The translations under genes and the position numbers were made by a program. Below the pieces are notes generated by a model, which saw nothing but the letters and a program-made list of their open reading frames with translations, did no database searches and had not been told where the DNA came from. Below are positions 54,360-63,311 of a DNA stretch of 64,000 nt, one piece after another (the stretch's first letter is position 1; each line of letters starts with the position of its first letter). Source of the stretch: Mycobacterium sp. Root135 (lineage in GTDB: Bacteria > Actinomycetota > Actinomycetes > Mycobacteriales > Mycobacteriaceae); assembly GCF_001426545.1 (NCBI RefSeq), contig NZ_LMEZ01000006.1, positions 664,220-728,219 on the forward strand, given 5' to 3'.

Positions 54360-56172
54360 ATGACCCGTCCCGGTACGGCATTGGGCAACTGCGACACCTG
54401 CGGCGCTCCTCGGGCCAGGTCAAGACTGACTACGATCCTGAGGGTATTTCCATTCCGGCTCAGCGTGTTTCGTGTCAACGCAAAGCGAGTCAGCTCGGAC
54501 TTGAGATCGTGGACGAATACGTCGAACCGGGTCGCTCAGGCACCGAAATGACCAAACGTATTGCCTTTCAGGAAGTTCTGGGCCGTATCCGGCGCACAAA
54601 GGACATCGACTACCTGGTTGTGTATGAGCTCTCAAGGTTCGCCCGAAATCGTATCGACGACGCAATGGTAATGGCCGATCTCCGTAAACGCGGAGTTACG
54701 CTTATCTCAGCCACCGAGAGCGTCGATGACACTCCAGTCGGCCAACTCTCATGCACGGCATCCTGGCCGCTTTCAACGAGTACCGCTCCGCCAAGGACGG
54801 CGCCGATATCTCCTACAAGATGGGCGAGAAGGCCAAGAAGGGCGGCACGATTGGTATCGCACCGATCGGCTATTTGAACACCATTGATCGGCGAGAGGGG
54901 CGTGAGATCCGCTCGATTGCAATCGATCCGGAGCGAGCGCCATTCGTTCGTCGCGCGTTCGAACTGTATGCCGAAGGTGATGCGACGATCGGAGCCATCG
55001 TCGATGAACTCACCGACCGCGGGCTCACGACACGCGCCACGCAGGCGCGCCCCTCTGGACCGATTTCGAGGTCCAAGGTCGCTGCCATGCTGAAGGACCC
55101 CTACTACCTGGGAATTGTTAAAGACAAGGGGAGCACCTACGAAGGTCGGCACCCGGGGCTCATCACCCAAGAGCTCTTCGATCGTGTTCAAGATCTATTG
55201 GAGGAGCGCGGGTACGCCGGCGAACGACGTCGGAGGAATCATCACTATCTGAAAGGAACTTTGTTCTGCAGCAAGTGCTTTGACGACACTGGCGAGATTC
55301 GTCGCATGATCATCCAACGAGCAACAGGTCGTCACGGAGGCGAGTACCGCTACTACTTTTGCCGAGGCGTCCAGTCCCACGTCTGCGATGCGCCCTATAG
55401 CAATCTTGACCTGGTCGAGGCCGCCGTAGAGGAGCACTACCGAACCATTCGCTTTCACCCCGAGTTCATCACGGCTCTACGCAACACCATGCGCCAGACG
55501 CTGGCGGACAGCGCAAGCGGCACTCGCCTGCTGCGAAGCGATCTGACTAAGCAACTGAAGAGTCTGGACGTCAAGGAAGACAACCTGCTTGACCTCGCCG
55601 CGGCCGGCACGCTCGTAAGGACCAGATCCAACAACGACTCCCCGACATCGAGACCCACGTCTCGGCTGACCGAACAGCTCGAGGACGTATCTGACGACCT
55701 TCCGAATGCGCAGCACTTCCTCGACATATGTCTTCGAATCCTCGAAAATCCGCACGCCCTGTACATGACCGCCAGCGATGAGACCCGCCGGCGCCTCAAC
55801 CAAGCAATCTTCAGCCACCTGTTCGTCTACAACGAGAAGGTCACCGATGCCTCGGTAACTTCGCCGCTCGCGGAGCTGCTTTCCGCCGCCACCGCTTGGC
55901 ATGTCCTCACTACGACGGGTTCTGAAGCAGATGCCGCGAAGGCGGGCGCGGAGCGCCTCAACGACTTGACGCCAACCAACACAAAAGCCGCCGGAACGAC
56001 GTCCGACGGCTCGATTGATCTAGCGAACGACCTTTTCCAGGCTGTTCGCGCTCACGACGATTGCAGTAAGCACTCTATGGTGCGGGCGGGGGGACTCGAA
56101 CCCCCACGCTCTTCCGAGCAATGGCACCTAAAGCCATCATGTCTGCCAATTCCATCACGCCCGCAACGGTGA
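54360..56172 (+). pseudogene. Serine recombinase (large serine integrase), frameshifted
   Basis: The protein is readable only across frames. From ATG 54360 the first codons are in one frame; the catalytic domain then continues in another (TDYDPEGISIPAQR, then VYELSRFARNRIDDAMVMADLRKRG), without a start codon of its own. At about 54745 the frame changes again: GDT-type DTPVGQL is followed by extra TC bases before MHGILAAFNEYRSA. The C-terminal part (from 54751) has the recombinase domain and a zinc ribbon with CSKCFDD and FCRGVQSHVC. The end of the frame runs through the tRNA-Leu gene in antisense. Loss of the Tyr-x-Arg-x-Ser start region and the two-base insertion suggest that it is inactive. 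Confidence 0.8.
56078..56164 (-). tRNA. tRNA-Leu (anticodon UAG)
   Basis: An 87-base tRNA with encoded CCA. The acceptor arms GCGGGCG and CGCCCGC pair perfectly. The anticodon stem ATGGC/GCCAT encloses the loop TTTAGGT, with anticodon TAG (reads CUN codons). The TGCTCGGAAGAGCG segment forms the long variable arm expected of tRNA-Leu, and GGGGGTTCGAGTCCCCC is the T arm. The 3' end faces the island, as expected of an integration site. Confidence 0.96.
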
Positions 56173-56309
56173 AATCCTAGCGCCGAGCGCAGCCGAATCC
56201 GTCAGTGGGCGAGAGTCGGACGAGTTCGCCGTCTCCGTGTACCGCAAGGCGGCCACCACCCGCCTGGACGAATTCATCGGACCCAAGTCCGTCGCGGTAC
56301 CGTGGACGA

Positions 56310-56696
56310 ATGTCCACTACACGGCGTAGGAGACCGGCGCTCGTCGCGCTGGTGTTCGTCGCCGCCGCAGGCTGCCTGGCGCTGGCCTGGTGGCAGTGGA
56401 CGCGCTACGAGTCGGCGTCCGGCTCGTTCCAGAATCTCGGGTACGCCCTGCAGTGGCCCATGTTCGGCGGCTTCTGCTTCTATGCATACTTCAAGTTCGT
56501 CCGCTACGAAGAGGCGCCGCCGCCGCGGCCGGACCACGACAAGCCGACCGAGATTCCCGACGGATTGCTGCCCGAGCGGCCCACGGCCTCGGCGCACCAC
56601 GACGACGACCCCACGCTCTCCGAGTACAACGCGTACCTGGCCGAGCTCGCCAAGGCCGACGGCCGCCCCGACACCGACGACAGGACCACGACATGA
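56310..56696 (+). CDS. lprD: LprD-like protein (Rv1343c-like)
   Basis: A 128-residue membrane-associated protein. A basic start (STTRRRRP) leads into a hydrophobic segment ending in AAAGCLALAWWQW, which contains the Cys of the proposed lipobox. A second hydrophobic stretch, MFGGFCFYAYFKFV, is followed by an acidic C-terminal tail with ASAHHDDDPTLSEYNAYLAELAK. The function is unknown. I chose the ATG at 56310 because the conserved text starts there; the frame upstream reads into the tRNA flank. Its stop overlaps the next ATG by four bases, so it forms an operon with the DUF3817 gene. Confidence 0.82.
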   Translation: MSTTRRRRPALVALVFVAAAGCLALAWWQWTRYESASGSFQNLGYALQWPMFGGFCFYAYFKFVRYEEAPPPRPDHDKPTEIPDGLLPERPTASAHHDDDPTLSEYNAYLAELAKADGRPDTDDRTTT

Positions 56697-57061
56697 GCAG
56701 CCCCGAACCCGAAGCACCGGTCGTCGAGGACCCGACGCGCACCCCGGCGGAGTCCATCCGCAAGGCGCTCAAGGCGTACCGAATCTTGGCGTGGGCCACC
56801 GGCATCTGGCTGATCGCGCTGTGCGCGGAGATGGTGCTGAAGTACATCGTGAAGGTCGACTGGCCGCTGCTGTGGATCGTCGCGCCCATCCACGGCTGGA
56901 TCTACTTCGCGTACCTGTTGTCCGCCGCCAACCTCGCCACCAAGGTGCGCTGGCCCATCGGCAAGACCACCGGCGTGCTGCTGGCGGGCACCATCCCGCT
57001 GCTGGGCATCATCGTCGAGCACTTCCAGACCAAGAAGATCAAGGCCGACTACAACCTCTGA
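56693..57061 (+). CDS. DUF3817 membrane protein (Rv1342c-like)
   Basis: A 122-residue membrane protein. After a hydrophilic start rich in Glu and Pro come three hydrophobic segments: LAWATGIWLIALCAEMVL, LWIVAPIHGWIYFAYLLSAANLA and TGVLLAGTIPLLGIIVEH. The HGWIYFAYLL motif with its central His is typical of DUF3817. The C-terminus is basic (TKKIKADYNL). The function is unknown. It overlaps the convergent MFS gene by 13 bases. Confidence 0.88.
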   Translation: MSSPEPEAPVVEDPTRTPAESIRKALKAYRILAWATGIWLIALCAEMVLKYIVKVDWPLLWIVAPIHGWIYFAYLLSAANLATKVRWPIGKTTGVLLAGTIPLLGIIVEHFQTKKIKADYNL

Positions 57062-58506
57062 CGCTCGACCTCGGCCGACTCCTCGGTGGCCTCGTCCGCC
57101 GCGACGGGGATCAGCAGCGCCAGGCCCGCGGCGAGGGCTGCCACCACGGCGGCCACCACCATCGCCGTACGGAATCCCGCCATCGACGGCACCGCCGCGC
57201 CGGCGTAGGACACCGTCATCCCCGCCAGGATGGCACCGATCGCCGCACTGGAGATCGACGTTCCCAGTGACCGCGCGAGGGCGTTGATGCCGTTGGCGGC
57301 GGCGGTCTCGGAGATTGGCACGGCCGCGTTGATGAGCGCGGGCATCGACGCGTAGGCGAACCCGACTCCCCCGGCGACGGCCACGTTGAGCACCATGATC
57401 TGCCACGGCGCGGCCAGAAACGCGACGCCCGCGGCGTAGGACACCGCGATGACCAGCGCACCGATCACGAAGGTGAACCGCGGTCCGCGCACGGCGGCGA
57501 TCCGCGCCGCGAGCGGTGAGGTCACCATCATGGCCAAACCGCCGGGGGCCAGCCACAGCCCCGTCGCCAGCATCGACTGCCCCAGCCCGTACCCGGTCTC
57601 CCGCGGCATCTCCATGATCTGCGGGGCCACCAGGGAGAACCCGAACATGCCGAACGCCACCGCGACCGATGCCACGTTGGTGGCCAGCACCGGCCGCGTG
57701 ACCGTGGTCCGCAGATCCATGGTCGGCGAGGACACCCGCAGCTCCCACCAGCCGAACACCACGAAGATCAGCACCGACGCACCGAACGAGGACAACGTCG
57801 GCGCGCTCAGCCAGCCCCAGCTCTGTCCCTTGGAGATGCCGAGAAGCAGCGTGACCAGCCCACCCGCCAGCAGCACCGCGCCCACCGGATCCAGCCGTCC
57901 CCGCGTGCGCGGCGGCACGTGCGGCACCAGGAAGAAGAACATCGGCAGGGCGGCCACTCCGAGCGCGGTGGCGAACCAGAACAGCATGTGCCAGTCGTAG
58001 TGCTGGGCGATCACCGCCGACAGGGGCAAGCCGAGGGCGCCGCCCACCCCGAGGGACGCGCTCATGAGACCCATTGCCGCACCGACCTTCTCGGCCGGCA
58101 CACACGCCCGCAAGACGCTGATGCCCAGCGGGATGATCGGGAAGCCGAAGCCCTGCAACCCCCGGCCAACCACCAGCGGCATCAGGGAATTCGTCGAGGC
58201 GGCGAGCACCGATCCGCAGATCAGCAGCAGCGCGCACGTGATCAACATCGGCTTCGCGCCGTACATGTCGCCGAGCCTGCCGAAGACTGGCGTGGCCACC
58301 GCGGCGGTCAACAACGTCGCCGTGATCGCCCACGACGTGTCGGATGCGCTGGCGTTCAGCAGCTTTGGCAGCTCGGGGAGCAACGGAATGATCAACGTCT
58401 GCATCAGCGACACGCCGATGCCTGCGGCCGCCAGGACCGCGATCAACACGCTCGGGTGCGCCGTGGGCAACGGCGCATTCTCTGGCCCTGCCACGCGTCG
58501 ACCCAC
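57049..58506 (-). CDS. MFS transporter, DHA2 (14-TM) type
   Basis: A 485-residue drug:H+ antiporter-like protein with about fourteen helices. It starts VLIAVLAAAGIGVSLMQTLIIPLLPELPK and has the loop 2-3 motif TPVFGRLGDMYGAKPMLI. The motif C-like Gly-rich helix (MSASLGVGGALGLPLSAVI) near 150 marks exporters. A Glu-rich tail closes the chain. In M. tuberculosis this space between the DUF3817 gene and rdgB is empty, so the gene is an insertion relative to that order. Substrate unknown. Confidence 0.87.
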   Translation of the reverse strand: MGRRVAGPENAPLPTAHPSVLIAVLAAAGIGVSLMQTLIIPLLPELPKLLNASASDTSWAITATLLTAAVATPVFGRLGDMYGAKPMLITCALLLICGSVLAASTNSLMPLVVGRGLQGFGFPIIPLGISVLRACVPAEKVGAAMGLMSASLGVGGALGLPLSAVIAQHYDWHMLFWFATALGVAALPMFFFLVPHVPPRTRGRLDPVGAVLLAGGLVTLLLGISKGQSWGWLSAPTLSSFGASVLIFVVFGWWELRVSSPTMDLRTTVTRPVLATNVASVAVAFGMFGFSLVAPQIMEMPRETGYGLGQSMLATGLWLAPGGLAMMVTSPLAARIAAVRGPRFTFVIGALVIAVSYAAGVAFLAAPWQIMVLNVAVAGGVGFAYASMPALINAAVPISETAAANGINALARSLGTSISSAAIGAILAGMTVSYAGAAVPSMAGFRTAMVVAAVVAALAAGLALLIPVAADEATEESAEVERQRL

Positions 58507-58550
58507 GCCGTCGAACGCTACACGTTAGTTACGCTACGTAAAACTGACGG

Positions 58551-59150
58551 TCAGGCCAACGCGCGCAATGCCGGCAGCAGCAGCGCCAGAGCGCGGCCAC
58601 GGTGAGACGCCGCATCCTTCTCCGCCGGGGACAGTTCGCCTGCGGAACGGTCCGAGCCGGTCGGCACGAAGATCGGGTCGTATCCGAACCCGCCGTCGCC
58701 TCGCGGAGCGCGGGCGATGTGCCCGGCCCACTCCCCCCGCACGACGCTCTCGCCGGACGCCGAGACGAGTGCGCACGCCGACACGAACGCCGCACCGCGT
58801 CGCTCGTCGGGGACGTCGCTCAGCTGACCAAGCAGCAGTTGAAGATTCGCGACGTCGTCGCCGTGGGCACCCGCCCACCGCGCCGAGAGCACCCCGGGCA
58901 TTCCGTTGAGCGCGTCGACGGCGAGCCCCGAATCGTCGGCTACCGAGGGCAGCCCGCTGGCCCGATGCGCGTCGCGCGCCTTGGCCAGCGCGTTCTCCGC
59001 GAACGTGGCACCCGTCTCGGGCGCTTCCTCGAACGGGGCGACGTCGTCGAGCGACAACAGCCGCAGGCCCGTCACGCCCGCGCCGTCGAGGACGCGGCGA
59101 AGTTCGGCCAGCTTCTTGGGGTTGCGACTGGCGACCAGCAGGTCGGTCAT
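58551..59150 (-). CDS. rdgB: RdgB/HAM1 family non-canonical purine NTP pyrophosphatase
   Basis: A 199-residue house-cleaning enzyme that hydrolyses ITP, XTP and dITP to monophosphates. Signatures: VASRNPKKLAELRRVL at the start, ETGATFAENALAKARDA, then SGLPSVADDSGLAVDAL with its metal-binding Asp pair, and GFGYDPIF near the end. The length is normal. It follows rph by seven bases on the same strand, the usual mycobacterial order. Confidence 0.95.
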   Translation of the reverse strand: MTDLLVASRNPKKLAELRRVLDGAGVTGLRLLSLDDVAPFEEAPETGATFAENALAKARDAHRASGLPSVADDSGLAVDALNGMPGVLSARWAGAHGDDVANLQLLLGQLSDVPDERRGAAFVSACALVSASGESVVRGEWAGHIARAPRGDGGFGYDPIFVPTGSDRSAGELSPAEKDAASHRGRALALLLPALRALA

Positions 59151-59157
59151 GTGTTGG

Positions 59158-59940
59158 TCAGCTTCCGAACGCCTTCTTCGCCGGGGTCTTCGGCTCCGGC
59201 AGCTCGCCGGGGTACGGCAGCGCGAGCACCTCGCGCTGCACGACGAACAACTGATCGCAGGCAGCCAGCGCGGCGTCGAGCATCTTGTCCAGCGTCGTGC
59301 GGGGGAAGGTCGCGCCCTCCCCGGTGCCCTGAATCTCGACGAGCGTCCCGGTGTCGGTGGCGACGACGTTCATGTCGACCTCGGCGCGGGAGTCCTCTTC
59401 GTACGGCAGGTCCGTCCGGACCCGCCCGTCGACGACTCCGACCGACACCGCCGCGATGGCGCACGACAACGGCCTCGGGTCCGACAGCCGACCGGCCGCG
59501 GACAGATAGGTGACGGCGTCGGAGAGCGCCACGTACGCGCCGGTGATGGCCGCGGTCCTGGTGCCGCCGTCGGCTTGGAGCACGTCGCAGTCGATGGCGA
59601 TCGTGTTCTCGCCAAGTGCGGCGAGGTCGATGCAGGCCCGCAGTGATCGTCCGACGAGCCGGCTGATCTCCTGGGTGCGACCGCCGACCTTGCCGCGGAC
59701 CGATTCGCGGTCGGAGCGGGTGTGGGTGGCGGCGGGCAACATCGCGTACTCGGCGGTCAGCCAGCCCAAGCCGGAGCCCTTGCGCCAACGCGGCACGCCC
59801 TCGGTGACGCTGGCCGTGCACATCACCCGGGTCTGGCCGAACTCGACGAGCACGGAGCCGGCCGGATGCTTCGTGAAGCCGCGGGTGATGGTTACCGGTC
59901 GCAACTCGTCGTCGAGTCTTCCGTCTTCTCGTCTGGACAC
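59158..59940 (-). CDS. rph: Ribonuclease PH
   Basis: A 260-residue phosphorolytic 3'-5' exoribonuclease that trims tRNA 3' ends. Typical elements: RPVTITRGFTKHPAGSVLVEFG, the RNA-binding ESVRGKVGGRTQEISRLVGRSL, and the phosphate-binding and catalytic stretch DVLQADGGTRTAAITGAY; EIQGTGEGATF follows. The start is GTG at 59940. It is probably co-transcribed with rdgB downstream and with the Rv1339-like gene upstream (spacer of 30 bases). Confidence 0.95.
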   Translation of the reverse strand: MSRREDGRLDDELRPVTITRGFTKHPAGSVLVEFGQTRVMCTASVTEGVPRWRKGSGLGWLTAEYAMLPAATHTRSDRESVRGKVGGRTQEISRLVGRSLRACIDLAALGENTIAIDCDVLQADGGTRTAAITGAYVALSDAVTYLSAAGRLSDPRPLSCAIAAVSVGVVDGRVRTDLPYEEDSRAEVDMNVVATDTGTLVEIQGTGEGATFPRTTLDKMLDAALAACDQLFVVQREVLALPYPGELPEPKTPAKKAFGS

Positions 59941-59970
59941 CCGCCAACCCTAACGGGTGCCGACGACGGC

Positions 59971-60744
59971 CTAGTGCGCCGTAACCTCGAACGTCTCGTT
60001 GCACACGACGGCGTGCACCGGACCGTCGAACTCGGCCTTGGCCTCGCTGATGACGTCCTCGCGTGACGTCCACGGCGGGATGTGGGTCAGCAGCAGCTCG
60101 TGCACGCCCGCCTTGGCGGCCACGCGGCCCGCCTCGGTCCCCGACAGGTGCAGGTTCGGCGGCCGGTCGGCGGCATGCGTCCACGACGCTTCGCAGAGGA
60201 AGACGTCGGCGCCGGTGGCCAACTCGATCAGCTCGTCGCAGTAGCCGGTGTCACCGCTGTAGACCAGCGTCGCCCCGGACGGATCGGTGAATCGCATGCC
60301 ATAGGACTCCGTCGGGTGACACACCAAGCGGGGCAGCACGTTCAACGCACCGATCTGCACCGCTTCCTTGTCCACCCACTGGTGAACGTCGAAGATGTCG
60401 GTGAAGTCGTCGATCTCGCGGCCCTCGGGTGAAGACGCCGCACCCAGCCGGGACCAGGTGTCGGCGGGTCCGTACATCAGCGCGCGGCCCTTGGGCGGCG
60501 TCGGATGGTAGCGGCGCCAGACGAACAACCCGGGCAGATCCAGGCAGTGGTCGGCGTGCAGATGCGAGAGGAGGACGCTCACGGTCCCGGGGTCGGCGTG
60601 CCGCTGCAGCGCTCCCAGCACTCCGCCACCGAAGTCGACGGCGAGCGGTGGAGTGTCTGGCGCGGTGACGAGATACCCCGAAGCAGGCGAATCCGGTCCG
60701 GTGACGCTACCGGAACACCCCAGTACGGTGACTCGCACGCCCAT
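59971..60744 (-). CDS. Metallo-beta-lactamase-fold phosphodiesterase (Rv1339-like)
   Basis: A 257-residue enzyme of the metallo-beta-lactamase/RNase Z fold. The metal motif is SHLHADHCLDLPGL near 65; further ligands are in CHPTESYGMRF, VYSGDTGYCDELI and TEAGRVAAKAGVHELLLTHIPP. Rv1339 of M. tuberculosis is reported to be an atypical class II cAMP phosphodiesterase, so this protein probably lowers cAMP. I chose the ATG at 60744 (MGVRVTVLGCSGS); longer forms are unlikely. It is followed by rph. The region above it (60745-60914) holds no gene. Confidence 0.9.
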   Translation of the reverse strand: MGVRVTVLGCSGSVTGPDSPASGYLVTAPDTPPLAVDFGGGVLGALQRHADPGTVSVLLSHLHADHCLDLPGLFVWRRYHPTPPKGRALMYGPADTWSRLGAASSPEGREIDDFTDIFDVHQWVDKEAVQIGALNVLPRLVCHPTESYGMRFTDPSGATLVYSGDTGYCDELIELATGADVFLCEASWTHAADRPPNLHLSGTEAGRVAAKAGVHELLLTHIPPWTSREDVISEAKAEFDGPVHAVVCNETFEVTAH

Positions 60745-60914
60745 CAGCTTGCCATGCCCGATCACCGCGCGACGAAAACATGGGCGCATTTGGTTCCGAG
60801 TGTCACGAAGTGGCAGGTACGTGACCTCCGAGCTGGCGTGACGCCGACCGAGACGAGGCGCTCGGCGCGCGGAGAGTGTGGCGAACGCCTCATTTCAGCA
60901 AAGCTCCGTGGGGC

Positions 60915-61571
60915 TCAGAAGGCCGAGCGCGGCAAGGTTCCGGTGGGCCGCTTGGCCCTCGCCCGTCGCTCTGGCCCGGACAGCACGTACGCGGCGAACA
61001 CCCCGGCGACGCCACCACACAGGTGGCCCTGCCAGGACACCCCGAACGTGCCGGGAAGTGCGCCCCACAGAATGCCGCCGTAGACGAGGAACACCACGAT
61101 GCCGACGACGATCTGCCATGCGTGCCGGGTGAAGAACCCGAACACGATGAGGAAGGTCAACCAGCCGAAGATGAGGCCCGAGGCGCCGATGTGGTTGGTC
61201 TCCACTCCGGCGGGGGCGCCGATGTTGCCGATCAGCCAGGTCCCGAGTCCGCCGAGGATCCACACGATCACTGTTGCGTAGACGAAGCGGGCCATTCCGG
61301 CGAGCGACACCAGGAAGCCGAGGACCAGCGCGGGCACCGTGTTCGCGACGAGGTGCGCCCAGTTGGCGTGCAGCAGGGGGGCCCACAGGATTCCCCACAG
61401 TCCGTCCACCTCGAGCGGTCGGATGCCGTCTTGCTCGAGGCGGCTGCCGGACACCTGGTCGACGGCCTCGACGACGTAGAGCAGTGCGACGAAGGCCAGG
61501 ACGGTGGCGCCGCCAACCATCCAGCCGGGTTTCTTCGGGTCCGCCGTAAGACCTGGTCCACTCGTCGCCAT
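60915..61571 (-). CDS. Rhomboid family intramembrane serine protease (Rv1337-like)
   Basis: A 218-residue membrane protease. Six or seven hydrophobic segments are visible, starting VGGATVLAFVALLYVVEAVD. The catalytic dyad is present as Ser in NHIGASGLIFGWLTF (about 130) and His in SWQGHLCGGVAGVFAAYV (about 185). The HANWAHLVANT motif near 70 is the conserved His-Asn helix. The C-terminus is basic and hydrophilic. In M. tuberculosis murI lies between this gene and the Rv1339 gene, but here there are only about 170 bases. Confidence 0.9.
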   Translation of the reverse strand: MATSGPGLTADPKKPGWMVGGATVLAFVALLYVVEAVDQVSGSRLEQDGIRPLEVDGLWGILWAPLLHANWAHLVANTVPALVLGFLVSLAGMARFVYATVIVWILGGLGTWLIGNIGAPAGVETNHIGASGLIFGWLTFLIVFGFFTRHAWQIVVGIVVFLVYGGILWGALPGTFGVSWQGHLCGGVAGVFAAYVLSGPERRARAKRPTGTLPRSAF

Positions 61572-61620
61572 TGCCGCCCCTTCCGCTCCCCATCGAGGTT
61601 ACCGGCGCACGGACGGTGCC

Positions 61621-62649
61621 CTAGGTGGTGAACGCCCCCGGCAGCAGGTCGCGGTAGCTGGGCACGCCGGCGATCGTCTCCGCGGCCAGCACCGCGGCCA
61701 TCACCGCGCTGGCCAGGCAGTCGGCGGCGGCCGCCCCGACGCGCGTCGTCAGCTTGGTCTCCGGTGACATTGCGGCGGGGGTGTCCGACGCGGGTGACAC
61801 CTCGACGGCGCCGGTCGACAGCGCGAAGACGGTGTCCCCGTCGAGCGGCGTGTGCGACGGCCGCATGGTGCGGGCAAGGCCGTCCTGAGCGGCGACGGCC
61901 ACGCGCTTGCAGGCCGCCTTGCTCAGCGCCGCGTCGGTGGCGACGACGGCGATGGTCGTGTTGAGCGGTGAGAGTTCGGCGTCGCGCTCGGCGAATGCCG
62001 CGAGCTGGTCCGCCGGTGGCGGGGTCAGGCCCAGCTCGGCGATGAGGTCGGCCATCCACGGCAGTCCGGTGCGGGGGTCGACGACGTTGCCCGCCGAGTT
62101 CACCGCGACGACGGCACCGACGGTGACGCCGAGGTCGTCGAGGGTGACCGACGCCGTGCCGAGCCCGCCCTTCAGCGCGCCTGCCCGGGCGCCGACCCCG
62201 GCCCCGACGTTGCCCATCGGTACCTCGACGCCGGCGGCAGCCGCCGCGGCGGCACCGAATTCGGCGGTCGGGCGGCACTGCCACCCGCCGACGGGGAGGT
62301 CGAAGATCACCGCGGCAGGCACGATCGGGACCACGCCGCCGTCCATCACGACGCCGCGATCGTGCTGCTCGAGCCATTGCATGACGCCGTCCGCGGCGGC
62401 GAGTCCGTAGGCGCTGCCGCCCGTGAGCACGACGGCGTCGACGTAGCGCACGCTGTTGGCGGGGTCGAGCAGGTCGGTTTCCCTGGTGCCGGGAGCGCCG
62501 CCACGGACGTCGACGGCACCGGTGGTGCCGGGCGGAACCAGGACGACGGTGGTGCCGCACGCCCAGCCGGCGCCCAAGGTCGCGTCGGGGTCCAGGCGCT
62601 GGTGGTTGCCGACCAGGATGCCCGAGACGTCGGTGATCGAGCCCGTCAT
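61621..62649 (-). CDS. P1 family peptidase (DmpA-like, Rv1333-like)
   Basis: A 342-residue member of the self-processing DmpA/BapA aminopeptidase superfamily. The N-terminal ITDVSGILVGNHQ and VLTGGSAYGLAAADGVMQWLE are typical. The autocleavage and catalytic Ser lies in GAVVAVNSAGNVVDP near residue 190-200, where an inactive precursor is cut into two chains. The C-terminal part has LSPLNTTIAVVATDAALSKAACKRVAVAAQDGL. The natural substrate is unknown. It is followed on the same strand by the rhomboid gene. Confidence 0.9.
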   Translation of the reverse strand: MTGSITDVSGILVGNHQRLDPDATLGAGWACGTTVVLVPPGTTGAVDVRGGAPGTRETDLLDPANSVRYVDAVVLTGGSAYGLAAADGVMQWLEQHDRGVVMDGGVVPIVPAAVIFDLPVGGWQCRPTAEFGAAAAAAAGVEVPMGNVGAGVGARAGALKGGLGTASVTLDDLGVTVGAVVAVNSAGNVVDPRTGLPWMADLIAELGLTPPPADQLAAFAERDAELSPLNTTIAVVATDAALSKAACKRVAVAAQDGLARTMRPSHTPLDGDTVFALSTGAVEVSPASDTPAAMSPETKLTTRVGAAAADCLASAVMAAVLAAETIAGVPSYRDLLPGAFTT

Positions 62650-62720
62650 GTGCGCGTCCCCCAGTGACTTCGGCGCGTTTCCGTTCGCCTGGCGACCGTT
62701 TGCGCGCCGAAATCGCGCAC
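62650..62720. repeat. Bipartite inverted repeat between DUF2017 and P1 peptidase genes
   Basis: GTGCGCG at 62650-62656 and CTTCGGCGCG at 62668-62677 pair with CGCGCCGAA and CGCGCAC at 62703-62720. The right arm contains GCGCCGAAATC, shared with the hairpin near 30450. It lies at the end of the DUF2017 gene and may act as its terminator. Confidence 0.5.
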
Positions 62721-63301
62721 TAGCGCTTGCCCATCAGCCCGAGCACCAGGTACTCCTGCAGCACCGTCAGCCACTGGTACACGTCCAGGTGACCGGCCAT
62801 CGGATGTTCGGCAGGCAGGTGGTCGGGGCCGTCGCTTCCGATCTCGAGCATCGTGCCGAGCGCCAGCCGGACGTCGTTGACGCAGGAGGCCCAGCAGTGC
62901 GCGTCCTCCTCGGCGATCTCGAACTTGCCGCCGCCAGCGGGCAAGGTGTCCAACACGCGTTGTCCCGCATGACGTTTCGCTTCGATGATCTCGGGTTCGT
63001 GCAGGCTGCGCAGAGCGCTGTTGAGACTCTCCGCGGTGCGGGACCCCGCCGGATGGTCGTGCTGCGGCCGGAAGAAGTCCGGCAGCAACCGCAACATCGT
63101 GTCGTCCTCCGGCGGCTGCGAGTGACCCGTCCGCATGCCGGTGAGCTCTTCGAGTTCGTCGGTGGGCGAGGACGTTTCGCGGTCGACGAGCATCTCCATC
63201 AGGGAGTTGACCAAGCTTTCGAGCAGTGCCGCCTCGTGGGCGGCCAGGGCAGACCGAAACCGCGCTCCGTCAGCGGTTTCCACACGCTTCCACTTCCGCA
63301 C
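62720..63301 (-). CDS. DUF2017 protein (Rv1332-like)
   Basis: A 193-residue protein of unknown function that always accompanies clpS in actinobacteria. It starts RKWKRVETADGARFRSALAAHEAALLESL, then SPTDELEELTGMRTGHSQPP and RLLPDFFRP, and ends in a helical tail with VYQWLTVLQEYLVLGLMG. I chose the GTG at 63301 because the conserved text starts there and this leaves a ten-base gap to clpS; the longer reading would overlap clpS by about 40 bases. Confidence 0.88.
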   Translation of the reverse strand: MRKWKRVETADGARFRSALAAHEAALLESLVNSLMEMLVDRETSSPTDELEELTGMRTGHSQPPEDDTMLRLLPDFFRPQHDHPAGSRTAESLNSALRSLHEPEIIEAKRHAGQRVLDTLPAGGGKFEIAEEDAHCWASCVNDVRLALGTMLEIGSDGPDHLPAEHPMAGHLDVYQWLTVLQEYLVLGLMGKR

Positions 63302-63311
63302 GCTGCCGGGC

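Larger units (their letters stand above)
45990..56164. mobile_element. Genomic island with CBASS defence genes, bounded by tRNA-Leu
   Basis: About 10 kb with lower GC and codon use unlike the flanking genes. It holds an HTH protein, a KTSC protein, a DUF6602 protein, a type II CBASS core, small membrane proteins, a lipoprotein, an XRE regulator and a broken serine recombinase at the right edge. The right boundary is the 3' end of the tRNA-Leu gene, a common integration point. The left boundary is only approximate, just after the NmrA gene. I found no copy of the tRNA 3' end there, so the attachment sites are not proven. Confidence 0.6.
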
